Shown here: positions 9,601 to 17,804 of the stretch, piece by piece
Numbering within the stretch: position 1 is the first letter of the stretch
Layout: each line of letters starts with the position of its first letter
Assembly (NCBI RefSeq): GCF_017744155.1
Contig: NZ_JAGHQT010000002.1
Location: 1-64,000, forward strand
DNA: 64,000 nt
Reading direction: 5' to 3'
From: Endozoicomonas sp. G2_1
GTDB lineage: Bacteria > Pseudomonadota > Gammaproteobacteria > Enterobacterales > Alteromonadaceae
The notes under the pieces: model-generated
What the model was told of the DNA's origin: nothing
The model's database searches: none
The model's input: only the letters and a program-made list of their open reading frames with translations
Position numbers and translations under genes: made by a program

Positions 9601-9682
9601 GTCCTGCCAATGGCAGCAATAAAGTAAAACTCAATCGACGCATTTGATAACTTAACACTTTATCGACAAAATAATTAGCCAT
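6674..9682 (-). CDS. Pullulanase-type GH13 debranching enzyme, lipoprotein
   Basis: The protein has about 1002 residues and hydrolyses alpha-1,6 branch points of pullulan, glycogen or amylopectin. The N-terminus has a hydrophobic stretch ending in a lipobox (LAGLSAC), so the mature enzyme should be lipid-anchored in the periplasm or at the cell surface. A CBM48-like N-terminal domain (SFKLWAPTAQAVELLLYN, about residues 200-290) precedes the catalytic barrel. Visible family motifs are the pullulanase YNWGYDP (about 455), region I DVVYNH (about 500), region II GFRFD with the nucleophile Asp (about 575), region III YGEGW with the acid/base Glu (about 605) and region IV SKHDN (about 758). The start at 9682 has GGAG six bases upstream; a later Met (9643, MRRLSFTLLL) would give a shorter classical lipoprotein signal. 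It is the third gene of the operon aglucosidase-amylase-pullulanase. Confidence 0.92.
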   Translation of the reverse strand: MANYFVDKVLSYQMRRLSFTLLLPLAGLSACTMQEETSTEHLTTVSLQSQLLSATVVRQVNQLVKTGELDHGAHWLTVNHLALANAKPDKSYLLVSDDGEKLEAMSLSRQSLSRELINKYRHLANFTGFFLDISQQDAKQLLKNRLFVVEAEQDLSRLELSGLSNVQVGEVLDVLYTAGKDDANEVSDFGASISSKGTSFKLWAPTAQAVELLLYNPEEVVTSNNGEFNSEIKPEKIIALTENVKTGVWQTQITSNLFGRYYQYRISLYHPETQRVETLVTTDPYSLSLSANSEFSQVVDLATKRTQPANWQDHVVPEIAHVEDHILYEMHVRDFSASDQKLSSPKHRGKFKAFTEQSSSGIEHLKRLKRAGLTTVHLLPVYDFATVTENPKQVISYRDSVKQVCEKLAKQSVDIEFCRDLSSIDVNKTLMQVLSSYSPSSEQAQALVSDLRRYDDYNWGYDPYHYNVPEGSYATDANGITRIVEFREMVQSLHQLGFRVVMDVVYNHTYQYGLASKSVLDKIVPGYYHRLHPVTGIVEQSTCFTCGNTATERVMMAKLMTDSLVIWARDYKIDGFRFDLMGHQPKSTMLMAREAVRAVDHDTYFYGEGWNFGEVANHQRFEQASQLALGGSEIGTFSDRLRDAVRGGGNNTRDSQGLANGLLLLPNEQQDIANNQEKLQQEYQLRLNQLRVGLAGNLANFDLQSANNRSINSSATNSISTTNQQGLVQPLLGKDIPYGDQPTGYALDPADTINYVSKHDNQTLWDNNQYRLPFATSLSDRVRLHMQSLSYVILGQGIPFIHMGSELIRSKSFLRDSYDYGDWFNRVDFSNQHNYYDIGLPPADKDRDNWPLINRVKAGHQGRDQVSRTEINLSVNHFIELLAIRSSSRLFRLTTEQQIKDKLTFLNTARLGSGDDSPPKLGLVVMKLDDSQGLPVDENVDSIIVIFNLSDTKQVFNYQDAKHYQLHPVHQQSIDLRSRAAKSMEQGFEVPGYTTSVFIRYH

Positions 9683-9807
9683 GATCAGCTCCATTATTAG
9701 TTGCCTTTCTGCTAAAGCTCATCACGAGTCGAGGTATAGAATTGTCGAGTTTGTCGCACTTAGCTCGTTTGAATAACAAGAAGCAACAAAAGGCGGTAAG
9801 ATTATAC

Positions 9808-9843
9808 GGTGACACGAGCTGGCTGATGCCCGCTCGTGTCACC
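9808..9843. repeat. Strong inverted repeat between amylase and pullulanase genes
   Basis: A perfect 12-bp stem (GGTGACACGAGC at 9808-9819 with its complement at 9832-9843) has a 12-base loop and no T-run on the coding (minus) side. It lies inside the operon and is more likely an mRNA-stability or processing hairpin than a terminator. Confidence 0.7.
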
Positions 9844-9870
9844 AATAGATATTTTTGTAACGCTAATTAG

Positions 9871-11676
9871 CTATGGTTTATAAATAGCAAAACTCAATCC
9901 AGCTAATTGCCCCGCCTCGTTACCTTTAGACTGATAAATCAGTTTGGCATTGGCAAGCGCTGCGATTTTTTCTAGCGGCTGAGCTTGCTCACTGGTGTTA
10001 AAGGCAACAATCAAAGACTGCGGCTTGCCGTCTTCAACTTGAACATCTCGTTTAATAACGAATAAACCCGGTGTTGGCTGCGAATATAGCGTTGTTTGTT
10101 GACCGTGGCGCAACGCAGGCTGAGCCTGATACAGCGCAGCAAATTCACTAAAGATTTGATAGAAACTGTGGTTAACGTCAAAGTTATCGTCTGCGGTCGT
10201 TTTATCTGTCGCCAGTAAATCGTCATCATTATACGTCGCAACCATTGACGGCATCATATTTTGACGAGAGTCTTGGTCACCCCCATCGCCAACAAAACCC
10301 TGCTCATCACCGTAATAGATAACAGGAACACCTCGGCTAAAGTAAATCAGTGCATGGGCAAGCAAGGTTCGATCGATCATAGCTTGCTCGTCGTATCCGT
10401 GTTCGCTTTGCTTTAACTTACCCGCAATTCGGCCCATGTCGTGATTACCTGTGAAATTCACCAAGTAATTCGCGTCAAAGCCGCGATCAGTTTGATAAAA
10501 GCTGTCTTGAGCAAAAAGCTCAGCTAGCACGTCAGTTCCCTTTTGATCGACAAGTGCTTTTTCAATCGCACCTTGTAGTGCAAAATCAAGTACTGCTGGC
10601 AACTGCCCTTGCTTCATAAACTGGCTTAAAAATTCAGGCTCAAAGCTATAGGCTTCACCAAACATCACAAAGTTACTGATACCTTGTGCTTGAGCATGCG
10701 ACATTAACGCTGGCGAAAAGGCTTGCCAAAACTCCATGTTAACGTGCTTAACCGTATCAATGCGAAAACCATCGGGTTTAAACTCGCTAATGATATCCTT
10801 ATAGATATCAATCATACCGTCAACAACTTCGGCGTTATTGGTATCGACATCGTCTAAACCAGAAAAGTCGCCGCGCACAGAGCTTTCACCTTGCCAAAAA
10901 GAATCCCCTTGGTTGTGGTAATACTTAATATCGTTTAACCAATTAGGGTACTTAACCGCTTCTTCACCGGCAGGAATTAGCGCCGTGTATGAGTCATTTT
11001 CGAGGTTAGCTTTCGGTTTAAACGGACAGCTGTTCCCCTCAACCAACCAACCTAAACCATCATCACCATGACATTCTTTGTACTTAATAACGTCTGCAGT
11101 ATGGTTAGTGATAATATCGAAAAACACTTTAATATTGCGCTGGTGTGCTTGGTCGATAAATTGTTTGAGTTCAGTGTTACTGCCCAAATGCGGATCAATT
11201 TCAGTAAAATCCAAAATCCAGTAACCGTGATAACCAGAAGTGCCCGCTTGCATTGCTTTGTTGCGCAGTACCGGGGTTAACCAAATGGCAGTCACACCCA
11301 TGTTATCTAAGTAAGGCAATTTTTCTGTCAGGCCAGCTAAATCGCCTCCGTGAAACATGCCTTTGTGGGTAACATCTAAGCCACCACGAGACAAGGCTCG
11401 TTTGCTATCATCCGCCTTAGCTCCTAAGTCATTACTTTTGTCAGCGTTGTAAAACCTATCTGGCAGCACGAAGTAAAAAACTTCATCTTTAAAATCGCGT
11501 TCTTGATAAGGCGCAAGTTCACTTGCTTTACCTTTAACAGCAGTAGCAGCTTGAGTCATAATAGGGCTACTAGCAGATTCTGCTACTTGCTCTTTATCGG
11601 TGCCACATGCACTCAGTGCCATCGCAAGCACGATAGGTGAAAGGCCAGTAACAAACTTAGTGGCTAAATTAGTCAT
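9871..11676 (-). CDS. GH13 alpha-amylase, lipoprotein
   Basis: The protein has about 601 residues from the ATG at 11676, which has AAGG upstream and gives a lipoprotein signal (hydrophobic run ending LSACG). The open frame extends 20 codons further without signal sense. GH13 motifs are DIITNH (about residue 183), GFRIDTVKH (about 300; nucleophile Asp), FGEAY (about 337; acid/base Glu) and FTGNHDMGR (about 408; transition-state Asp). It should cut internal alpha-1,4 bonds of starch or maltodextrin outside the cytoplasm, supplying oligosaccharides to the receptor or to the periplasmic GH31 enzyme. It is the middle gene of a three-gene minus-strand operon, flanked on both sides by strong hairpins without T-runs. 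The exact GH13 subfamily and product size cannot be read from the motifs alone. Confidence 0.9.
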   Translation of the reverse strand: MTNLATKFVTGLSPIVLAMALSACGTDKEQVAESASSPIMTQAATAVKGKASELAPYQERDFKDEVFYFVLPDRFYNADKSNDLGAKADDSKRALSRGGLDVTHKGMFHGGDLAGLTEKLPYLDNMGVTAIWLTPVLRNKAMQAGTSGYHGYWILDFTEIDPHLGSNTELKQFIDQAHQRNIKVFFDIITNHTADVIKYKECHGDDGLGWLVEGNSCPFKPKANLENDSYTALIPAGEEAVKYPNWLNDIKYYHNQGDSFWQGESSVRGDFSGLDDVDTNNAEVVDGMIDIYKDIISEFKPDGFRIDTVKHVNMEFWQAFSPALMSHAQAQGISNFVMFGEAYSFEPEFLSQFMKQGQLPAVLDFALQGAIEKALVDQKGTDVLAELFAQDSFYQTDRGFDANYLVNFTGNHDMGRIAGKLKQSEHGYDEQAMIDRTLLAHALIYFSRGVPVIYYGDEQGFVGDGGDQDSRQNMMPSMVATYNDDDLLATDKTTADDNFDVNHSFYQIFSEFAALYQAQPALRHGQQTTLYSQPTPGLFVIKRDVQVEDGKPQSLIVAFNTSEQAQPLEKIAALANAKLIYQSKGNEAGQLAGLSFAIYKP

Positions 11677-11720
11677 AAAGAAACCTTGATTATCATTGTT
11701 ATTGTCTAGGATTAGTGACA

Positions 11721-11746
11721 CCAGTCTTGAACACACTCAAGACTGG
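11721..11746. repeat. Inverted repeat between GH13 alpha-glucosidase and amylase genes
   Basis: A 10-bp perfect stem (CCAGTCTTGA at 11721-11730 with its complement at 11737-11746), loop ACACAC, with no T-run on the minus strand. It is the second intra-operon hairpin of this type. Confidence 0.65.
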
Positions 11747-11761
11747 CTGCATTAGGTCGTG

Positions 11762-13399
11762 CTACTTTACTGTTGCGAAGAAACAAGCAAAAGCAGGCAA
11801 GGTCAGCGACTCACCCGTCAAGGTTGCCGAGATTAAACCGTGATTGGTCAACGCAGTTGCATCAGCTGTCAGCTCAGTGGGCAACTGTAAACTTTGCTTG
11901 CTTGCGCTCAAGTTAAAGCAAACCAACAAGCGCTGCTCTTGATAAGTGCGGACAAAGGCCAATACAGGTTCTTGGCTGTCAACAAACTCGATATCACCGT
12001 ACATCAAGGCAGGAAATTCTTTGCGCCAGCGTGTAAAATGCCTAAAGCTATTGAGTACAGAGTCTTTGTTGTGCTCTTGGCTTTCAACCGATTTGCCGTG
12101 ATGCTCTGCTGGTACGGGTAACCAAGGTTTTACCGAACTAAAGCCGGCATTAACAGCGTCCCGTTGCCAAGGGTGCGGCGTACGACAACCATCGCGACCT
12201 TTAAACTGTGGCCAAAAAGTAATGCCATAAGGGTCTTGTAAGTCTTCATAGGCAATATCGGCTTCGGTTAGACCGAGTTCTTCTCCCTGATAGGTACAGA
12301 CACTGCCGCGCATTGATGAAATTAACGCGAATAGCATTTTTGCTAAATCAGGGGTGTGCTCAGCGTTTTGGCTTTTCCCCCAACGCGTAATCACACGTTG
12401 AACATCGTGATTAGAGACCGACCAACAAGGCCAGCCATCTGAAACTCGCTCTTCCAACGAGGTAGCCACCTGTCGAATATAACCCGCAGTAAAGTCTTCG
12501 GTCAGTAAGTCGAAACTATAGCCCATGTGCAAACGGCCATTGCCTTGCGTGTATTCAGACATGGTTTTAAGTGAATCTTCAGATGATATTTCACCCAGTG
12601 CCACTGTACCTGGATATTGGTTTAACAAGCTGCGAATATCTTCAATAAAGCCCAAGTTTTCATCTTGAGTATTATTAAAATAATGGTATTGGTAGGCGTA
12701 TGGATTTTTCTCGTCAAAACCAATACTTTGTCTCAACTCTTTTGGTTTACTTGGGTTATCGCGCAATTGAGCATCGTGGAAACAAAAGTTGATGGCATCA
12801 AGTCTAAAGCCATCGACGCCGCGTTTGAGCCAAAACTCAACATTGTCTAATACCGCTTGACGCACCTCAGGGTTATGGAAATTCAAGTCCGGTTGGCTCG
12901 ACAAAAAGTTATGTAAATAATATTGCTGACGACGCGGCTCCCACTGCCAAGCGACACCACCAAAAATTGATAACCAGTTGTTTGGCGGAGTACCATCTTC
13001 TTTAGCATCAGCCCAAACATACCAATCGGCCTTGTCGTTCGTTTTGTCTTCGCGACTTTCAAGGAACCAAGCATGTTGATCAGACGTATGACTCAACACT
13101 TGGTCAATCATAATTTTAATGCCCTTTTGATGCGCCTTAGCCACCAATTCATCAAAATCGGCGAGGTTGCCAAAAAGTGGGTCAATATCGCGATAGTCAC
13201 TGATATCATAACCAAAATCTTTCATTGGCGATTTAAAAAAGGGCGACACCCAAATCGCATCAATACCTAAACTCGCGATATAGTCGAGCTTGGCAATGAT
13301 ACCTTGAATATCACCGACTCCATCTTGGTTAGCATCGTAAAAACTGCGTGGATATACCTGATAAATAACCGCGCCGCGCCACCACATTGGTTCTGACAT
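11762..13399 (-). CDS. Cytoplasmic GH13 alpha-glucosidase (oligo-1,6-/alpha-1,4-glucosidase type)
   Basis: The protein has about 545 residues from the ATG at 13399, preceded by GAGG seven bases upstream. It begins MSEPMWWRGAVIYQVYPRSF, the standard N-terminus of this GH13 subgroup, with no signal peptide, so it acts in the cytoplasm on imported maltose or maltodextrin. Motifs are IMIDQVLSHTSDQH (about 95-105), GFRLDAINF (nucleophile Asp, about 196), ALGEISSE (acid/base Glu, about 271) and VSNHDVQR (about 330). It is the first gene of the amylolytic operon, and its promoter region is shared with the divergent GH31 gene and contains a LacI-type operator. Whether it prefers alpha-1,4 or alpha-1,6 linkages is not decided here. 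Confidence 0.9.
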   Translation of the reverse strand: MSEPMWWRGAVIYQVYPRSFYDANQDGVGDIQGIIAKLDYIASLGIDAIWVSPFFKSPMKDFGYDISDYRDIDPLFGNLADFDELVAKAHQKGIKIMIDQVLSHTSDQHAWFLESREDKTNDKADWYVWADAKEDGTPPNNWLSIFGGVAWQWEPRRQQYYLHNFLSSQPDLNFHNPEVRQAVLDNVEFWLKRGVDGFRLDAINFCFHDAQLRDNPSKPKELRQSIGFDEKNPYAYQYHYFNNTQDENLGFIEDIRSLLNQYPGTVALGEISSEDSLKTMSEYTQGNGRLHMGYSFDLLTEDFTAGYIRQVATSLEERVSDGWPCWSVSNHDVQRVITRWGKSQNAEHTPDLAKMLFALISSMRGSVCTYQGEELGLTEADIAYEDLQDPYGITFWPQFKGRDGCRTPHPWQRDAVNAGFSSVKPWLPVPAEHHGKSVESQEHNKDSVLNSFRHFTRWRKEFPALMYGDIEFVDSQEPVLAFVRTYQEQRLLVCFNLSASKQSLQLPTELTADATALTNHGLISATLTGESLTLPAFACFFATVK

Positions 13400-13509
13400 T
13401 GGAAACCTCAAACACTGCTGTAATATTGATAATAAGTCTATTTCGCTCAAAAATAACGCAAGGCGAACCTAGTCAAACTACCAACTTATAGAAACTTAAT
13501 TTCGAATAA

Positions 13510-13525
13510 GCATACGCAATAAGTT
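13510..13525. promoter_or_regulatory. Possible degenerate LacI-type half operator
   Basis: The core GCATACG recurs at 13510-13516, exactly 34 bases before the same core in the full operator at 13544. Only one half matches, so this may be a weak auxiliary site mirroring the 33-bp pair in front of the receptor, or chance. Confidence 0.3.
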
Positions 13526-13541
13526 TTGGGCATAACAGAGC

Positions 13542-13557
13542 TTGCATACGTATTCAA
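13542..13557. promoter_or_regulatory. LacI-type operator, copy C (divergent GH13/GH31 promoter region)
   Basis: TTGCATACGTATTCAA, identical to copy B. It lies 66 bases before the GH31 start and 143 before the GH13 operon start, so it can control both directions. Confidence 0.82.
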
Positions 13558-13622
13558 GATTCCTCCCTTTTCATAAAATCGCTATCATCCAAGCCATCTA
13601 AAAAGAAAAGCCGGAGCCTGCT

Positions 13623-16163
13623 TTGTCAAAAAAAACATTACAACAACAAGTATATAGCGCATTTACTGCGGTCTTATTATCACTGCTCCCTCTTGTTGCA
13701 AGCAGCAGCCAAACACAGGTAAAACCGACACTCGTTGAAACTCAATCAACACCGCAGCAATACCAAAGTCATCGCTTTGACAACAATACGCTAACGGTAA
13801 CGACAAGCTTGGGCAAGCTGAATTTCAATGCGTTTAGCCAAGACAGTTTTGAAGTGGTGTTTAACGCTCATACCGAAAATGTACCCGCCGCTGATTTACC
13901 CTCTTTTTCACTCAAACCCGGCTTGACACAACAAGCGGTTAAGTTATCTAGTCATGACAATCAACTCATTCTGCGCAACAACCAACTTAGCGTTGAAATC
14001 ACGAAACAACCGTTGTCAGTTAAATATTTCTATCAAGGGCGTCTGCTTACCGAACAAAAAGACTTTTTTCAGGCGAATTCAATCACTCCTGAGTTGAGCA
14101 GAGCGGTTCACGGCGTCCGTTTTAAACTTTCTGACAATGAAAAAATACTCGGTGGTGGTGAACGCGTATTGGGGATGGATCGACGCGGTCATAGAATGCC
14201 ACTTTACAACCGTGCTCATTATGGCTACGAAACGTATTCTAAGCAGATGAACTACAGTTTACCTGCGGTACTTTCAAGTAATAAGTACATGATATTGTTC
14301 GACAATAGTGCAAAAGGTTGGCTCGATATTGGTTACACTACTCCGAGTAACTTACAGTTTGAAGCAGTTGCCGGTCGCAACGCATATATTATTATTGGCG
14401 CCGAAACGTATGCGGAATTAACTTCTCACTATGTTGAGCTAACGGGTACACAACCTATGCCCGCGCGATGGACTTTGGGCAATTTTGCATCGAGGTTTGG
14501 CTATCACGATCAGGCAGAGGTATTGCAAACAGCCGATTTATTTAAACAGCAAGAGATTCCACTTGATGCCATTATTCTTGACCTATATTGGTTTGGCAAA
14601 GATATCAAAGGCCACATGGGTAATCTCGACTGGGATAAAGCGGCCTTTCCTACCCCGGAAAAAATGATCAACAAACTCGATCAACAAGGGGTAAAAACTG
14701 TCATGATTACAGAGCCATTCGTGCTATCGACCTCTAAAAAATGGCAAGATGCCATCGACAGTAACGCACTCGCAACTAATAGTAATGGCGAGCCAAAAAC
14801 CTTTGATTTCTATTTTGGTAATACTGGTTTAATTGACGTTTTTAATTCGAACGGCCGAGATTGGTTTGCCAAGGTTTATCACGACCTCTATCAACAAGGT
14901 GTTCGGGGTTGGTGGGGCGATTTAGGTGAACCGGAAGTACACCCACGTGATGCGCTACATCGCTTAGATAACACTACTATTGTTGGCGCAGACAGTATTC
15001 ACAACGTCTACGGCCACCGTTGGGCGCAATTGGTGTTTGAGCAACAACAAGCATTTGCAGCCAATACTCGCCCATTTATTCTGATGCGTTCGGGCTTTGC
15101 TGGTTCACAGCGCTACGGGATTTTGCCGTGGACAGGCGATGTCAACCGCAGCTGGGGTGGTTTTAAGCCGCAAGTTGAACTGAGTTTGCAAATGGGGTTA
15201 TTCGGTTTGGCCTACACTCATTCAGATCTTGGCGGCTTCGGCGGTGGCGACAAGTTTGACCCAGAGCTCTATATCCGCTGGCTTCAGTACGGTGTTTTTC
15301 AACCAATTTATCGTCCTCATGGCCAAGAGCACATCCCGTCGGAGGTAGTTTTTCACAATCAGCAAACTCGAGATATCGTCAAAAAGTTTATTGAGTTGCG
15401 CTACCAACTATTGCCATATCACTACACTATGGCCTATCAAAACGCGACGCAAGGCACACCGTTAATGCGGCCACTGTTTTTTGACAACGACCTTGATAAC
15501 AATGCAAGTAATAGTGCTTTTGACAACAGCACAAGTTACCTTTGGGGTGACAGCTTTTTCGTTCAACCGATTACAGAGCCAATGGCTGACATTGCCGCTA
15601 ACGGCGAGTTAGCGAATAACAATACGAGCGTTAAGGTCAATTTGCCCAGCGGTATTTGGTTCAACTTCTTCGACGATAAAAAATACCTTGGCGGCCGTAC
15701 TCATGAGCTAGCGGTTAATATTGAAACCCTACCGGTATTTGTCAAAGCGGGTGCTTTTGTACCGCGTATCGAGACGATTCAAACCACCGACAACTACCAA
15801 CGCAATCGACTTGATTTGCACTATTACGCCGATGCTGAGGTTAGCCAGTCAAGCGGGCAAATGTATGAAGATGATGGCGTCAGTCTAGACGCAATTAGCA
15901 AAAACAATTTTGAATTATTAACGTTTAACGCCAAACACAAAAACGCCGCGCTTGAGATATCGCTTAAACGCGATGGTGGCAGTTACCCACAAATGCCAAA
16001 AGAAAGAGCCCTTAACCTTAAGATTCACAATTGGTGTGATAAACCCAAAGAAGTATTATTTAACAACCAAAAGGTCAGTCAATACCAATGGCAACAAGCT
16101 TCTTGTTTGTTAACTGTGCCGGTTAACTGGCAACACCAAGCAACCCGTTTAGTGGTGAGATAA
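13623..16163 (+). CDS. GH31 alpha-glucosidase, exported
   Basis: The protein has 846 residues and starts at a TTG codon (13623) with GGAG about eight bases upstream; no ATG in frame would keep the N-terminus. The start gives a signal peptide (MSKKTLQQQVYSAFTAVLLSLLPLVASS), so it is periplasmic or secreted. An N-terminal beta-sandwich (about 50-270) precedes the GH31 barrel. The nucleophile region reads WWGDLGEPE (Asp at about 432), and the acid/base is the Asp of LPWTGDVNRSW (about 503). A C-terminal beta domain follows. It releases glucose from non-reducing ends of maltooligosaccharides. It is divergent from the GH13 operon, with a shared LacI-type operator upstream, and the transporter gene follows 130 bases downstream with its own operator. 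Confidence 0.9.
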   Translation: MSKKTLQQQVYSAFTAVLLSLLPLVASSSQTQVKPTLVETQSTPQQYQSHRFDNNTLTVTTSLGKLNFNAFSQDSFEVVFNAHTENVPAADLPSFSLKPGLTQQAVKLSSHDNQLILRNNQLSVEITKQPLSVKYFYQGRLLTEQKDFFQANSITPELSRAVHGVRFKLSDNEKILGGGERVLGMDRRGHRMPLYNRAHYGYETYSKQMNYSLPAVLSSNKYMILFDNSAKGWLDIGYTTPSNLQFEAVAGRNAYIIIGAETYAELTSHYVELTGTQPMPARWTLGNFASRFGYHDQAEVLQTADLFKQQEIPLDAIILDLYWFGKDIKGHMGNLDWDKAAFPTPEKMINKLDQQGVKTVMITEPFVLSTSKKWQDAIDSNALATNSNGEPKTFDFYFGNTGLIDVFNSNGRDWFAKVYHDLYQQGVRGWWGDLGEPEVHPRDALHRLDNTTIVGADSIHNVYGHRWAQLVFEQQQAFAANTRPFILMRSGFAGSQRYGILPWTGDVNRSWGGFKPQVELSLQMGLFGLAYTHSDLGGFGGGDKFDPELYIRWLQYGVFQPIYRPHGQEHIPSEVVFHNQQTRDIVKKFIELRYQLLPYHYTMAYQNATQGTPLMRPLFFDNDLDNNASNSAFDNSTSYLWGDSFFVQPITEPMADIAANGELANNNTSVKVNLPSGIWFNFFDDKKYLGGRTHELAVNIETLPVFVKAGAFVPRIETIQTTDNYQRNRLDLHYYADAEVSQSSGQMYEDDGVSLDAISKNNFELLTFNAKHKNAALEISLKRDGGSYPQMPKERALNLKIHNWCDKPKEVLFNNQKVSQYQWQQASCLLTVPVNWQHQATRLVVR

Positions 16164-16165
16164 CC

Positions 16166-16181
16166 TTGAATACGTATGCAA
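16166..16181. promoter_or_regulatory. LacI-type operator, copy D (upstream of MFS transporter)
   Basis: TTGAATACGTATGCAA, the reverse complement of copies B and C. It begins three bases after the GH31 stop. A TATAAT box at 16195-16200 follows, so a bound repressor would cover the expected -35 region. Confidence 0.82.
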
Positions 16182-16293
16182 ATCGTAGTCGCTCTATAAT
16201 ATCCTTTGTATAGTGCTACCTAGTACCTGAAATACACTATTGATTAAAATCGGGTAAGTCGAGATAACAAGATAACAACTAGAGTCGAATAAA

Positions 16294-17778
16294 ATGACCA
16301 CTACAAATAATACAATGGCAAAACCTCGATTGAGCTTTTGGCAAATCTGGAACGTAAGCTTCGGCTTCTTGGGGGTTCAATTTGGTTTTGCTCTGCAAAA
16401 TGCCAATGCCAGCCGAATTTTGTCTGACTTGGGTGCTGATTTACACTCTTTGTCTTTGTTTTGGTTAGTTGCGCCAATCATGGGGTTGATTATTCAACCC
16501 TTGGTCGGCTCGGCATCTGATCGCACATGGAATAAATTAGGCCGCCGCAATCCATACATTTTAGCTGGCGGTTTCGCTGCAGCCACTGGCATGTTGCTGA
16601 TGCCAAATTCAGCAACTGTTGCGACTGTGATGACACCACTGTTTTTTGGTGCCATGATGCTGGCGTTAATGGATGCCGCTTTTAATCTCGCTTTCCAGCC
16701 ATTTCGCGCATTAGTGTCAGATATGGTGCCATCTGAGCAGCGCAATATTGGTTACTCTATTCAATCGTTCTTGATTAACATTGGTGCTGTATTTGGCTCA
16801 ATTTTGCCATTTTTACTGACTAACGTTATTGGTCTGGACAATGTTGCCGACAACGGTAAAGTCGCCCCTTCGGTTATTTGGGCATTTTATATTGGCGCTA
16901 GTGTCATGCTGGGCTCTGTTCTGTGGACAGTCATTAAAACGAAGGAATACGCACCTGGCCACTACGGTCTAGCTGAACTCGATACTGAACAGCCTAAACA
17001 AGCTGTCACGCAAAGACTAGCTGGCTTTTGGCAGTTAATGAAGTCTATGCCGACAACCATGAAACGACTTGCCGTAGTTCAATTCTTTTCTTGGTTTGCC
17101 CTGTTTATTATGTGGGTGTATACCATGCCAGCAATTAGCCAACACATTTGGCAAATTGACGCGAAATGGTTTGATCCAGCGTTTTTGGATACCGTAGAGC
17201 AGGTTCCTGAACATATCGCTAGAGCTAAAGGCAGTGCTGGCGACTGGGTCGGCATCATGTTCGCCGCATACTCGCTCTTTGCAGCGATTGCATCACTGTT
17301 TATGGCGAAAATCGCCAACAAAATAGGTCGTAAGTTGACTTATGCTATTGCCCTGATTGCCGGTGGCGTTGGTTATATCAGTATTAGCTTGATGCAAGAC
17401 CCAACACCAACTCTGGTCAACCTAGCAATTACCCAAATTGAAGTACCGCAAGCTGCGGTAACCCTGCTGTTGTCTATGATTGGTGTTGGTATTGCTTGGG
17501 CAGCTATTCTAGCTATGCCATATGCAATTCTAGCCGGCAGCCTGCCAACTAAACAAACAGGCGTTTATATGGGGATCTTCAATTTTACTATTGCAGCACC
17601 ACAAATCGTTTCAGGTATTTTTGCTGGCTGGATATTGACCTCAGTATTCAACAACCAAGCAATTTACATCATTATGATGGCTGGTGGCTCGATGTTATTG
17701 GCTGCACTTAGTGTTTACTTTGTTGAGGATCAAGCGCAACAAGTCGCAAAGAGCAACGAACAACTTGTCACTGAATAG
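16294..17778 (+). CDS. MFS sugar transporter (maltose/glucoside type)
   Basis: This 494-residue integral membrane protein has about twelve predicted hydrophobic segments. The N-terminus FWQIWNVSFGFLGVQFGFALQNANASRI and the loop GSASDRTWNKLGRRNPYI (an MFS A-like motif with Asp-Arg and Gly-Arg-Arg) are characteristic of the proton-coupled glycoside/sugar branch found in maltose clusters of Shewanella and Alteromonas. It should carry maltose or glucose made by the exported enzymes over the inner membrane. It has its own TATAAT box and LacI-type operator. Maltose is inferred from the neighbourhood; sequence alone gives only sugar transport. The start at 16294 lacks a strong ribosome binding site, and a second Met at 16315 is possible. 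Confidence 0.88.
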   Translation: MTTTNNTMAKPRLSFWQIWNVSFGFLGVQFGFALQNANASRILSDLGADLHSLSLFWLVAPIMGLIIQPLVGSASDRTWNKLGRRNPYILAGGFAAATGMLLMPNSATVATVMTPLFFGAMMLALMDAAFNLAFQPFRALVSDMVPSEQRNIGYSIQSFLINIGAVFGSILPFLLTNVIGLDNVADNGKVAPSVIWAFYIGASVMLGSVLWTVIKTKEYAPGHYGLAELDTEQPKQAVTQRLAGFWQLMKSMPTTMKRLAVVQFFSWFALFIMWVYTMPAISQHIWQIDAKWFDPAFLDTVEQVPEHIARAKGSAGDWVGIMFAAYSLFAAIASLFMAKIANKIGRKLTYAIALIAGGVGYISISLMQDPTPTLVNLAITQIEVPQAAVTLLLSMIGVGIAWAAILAMPYAILAGSLPTKQTGVYMGIFNFTIAAPQIVSGIFAGWILTSVFNNQAIYIIMMAGGSMLLAALSVYFVEDQAQQVAKSNEQLVTE

Positions 17779-17804
17779 GCCTTGCTATCGTATTTGTCAG
17801 CCGG

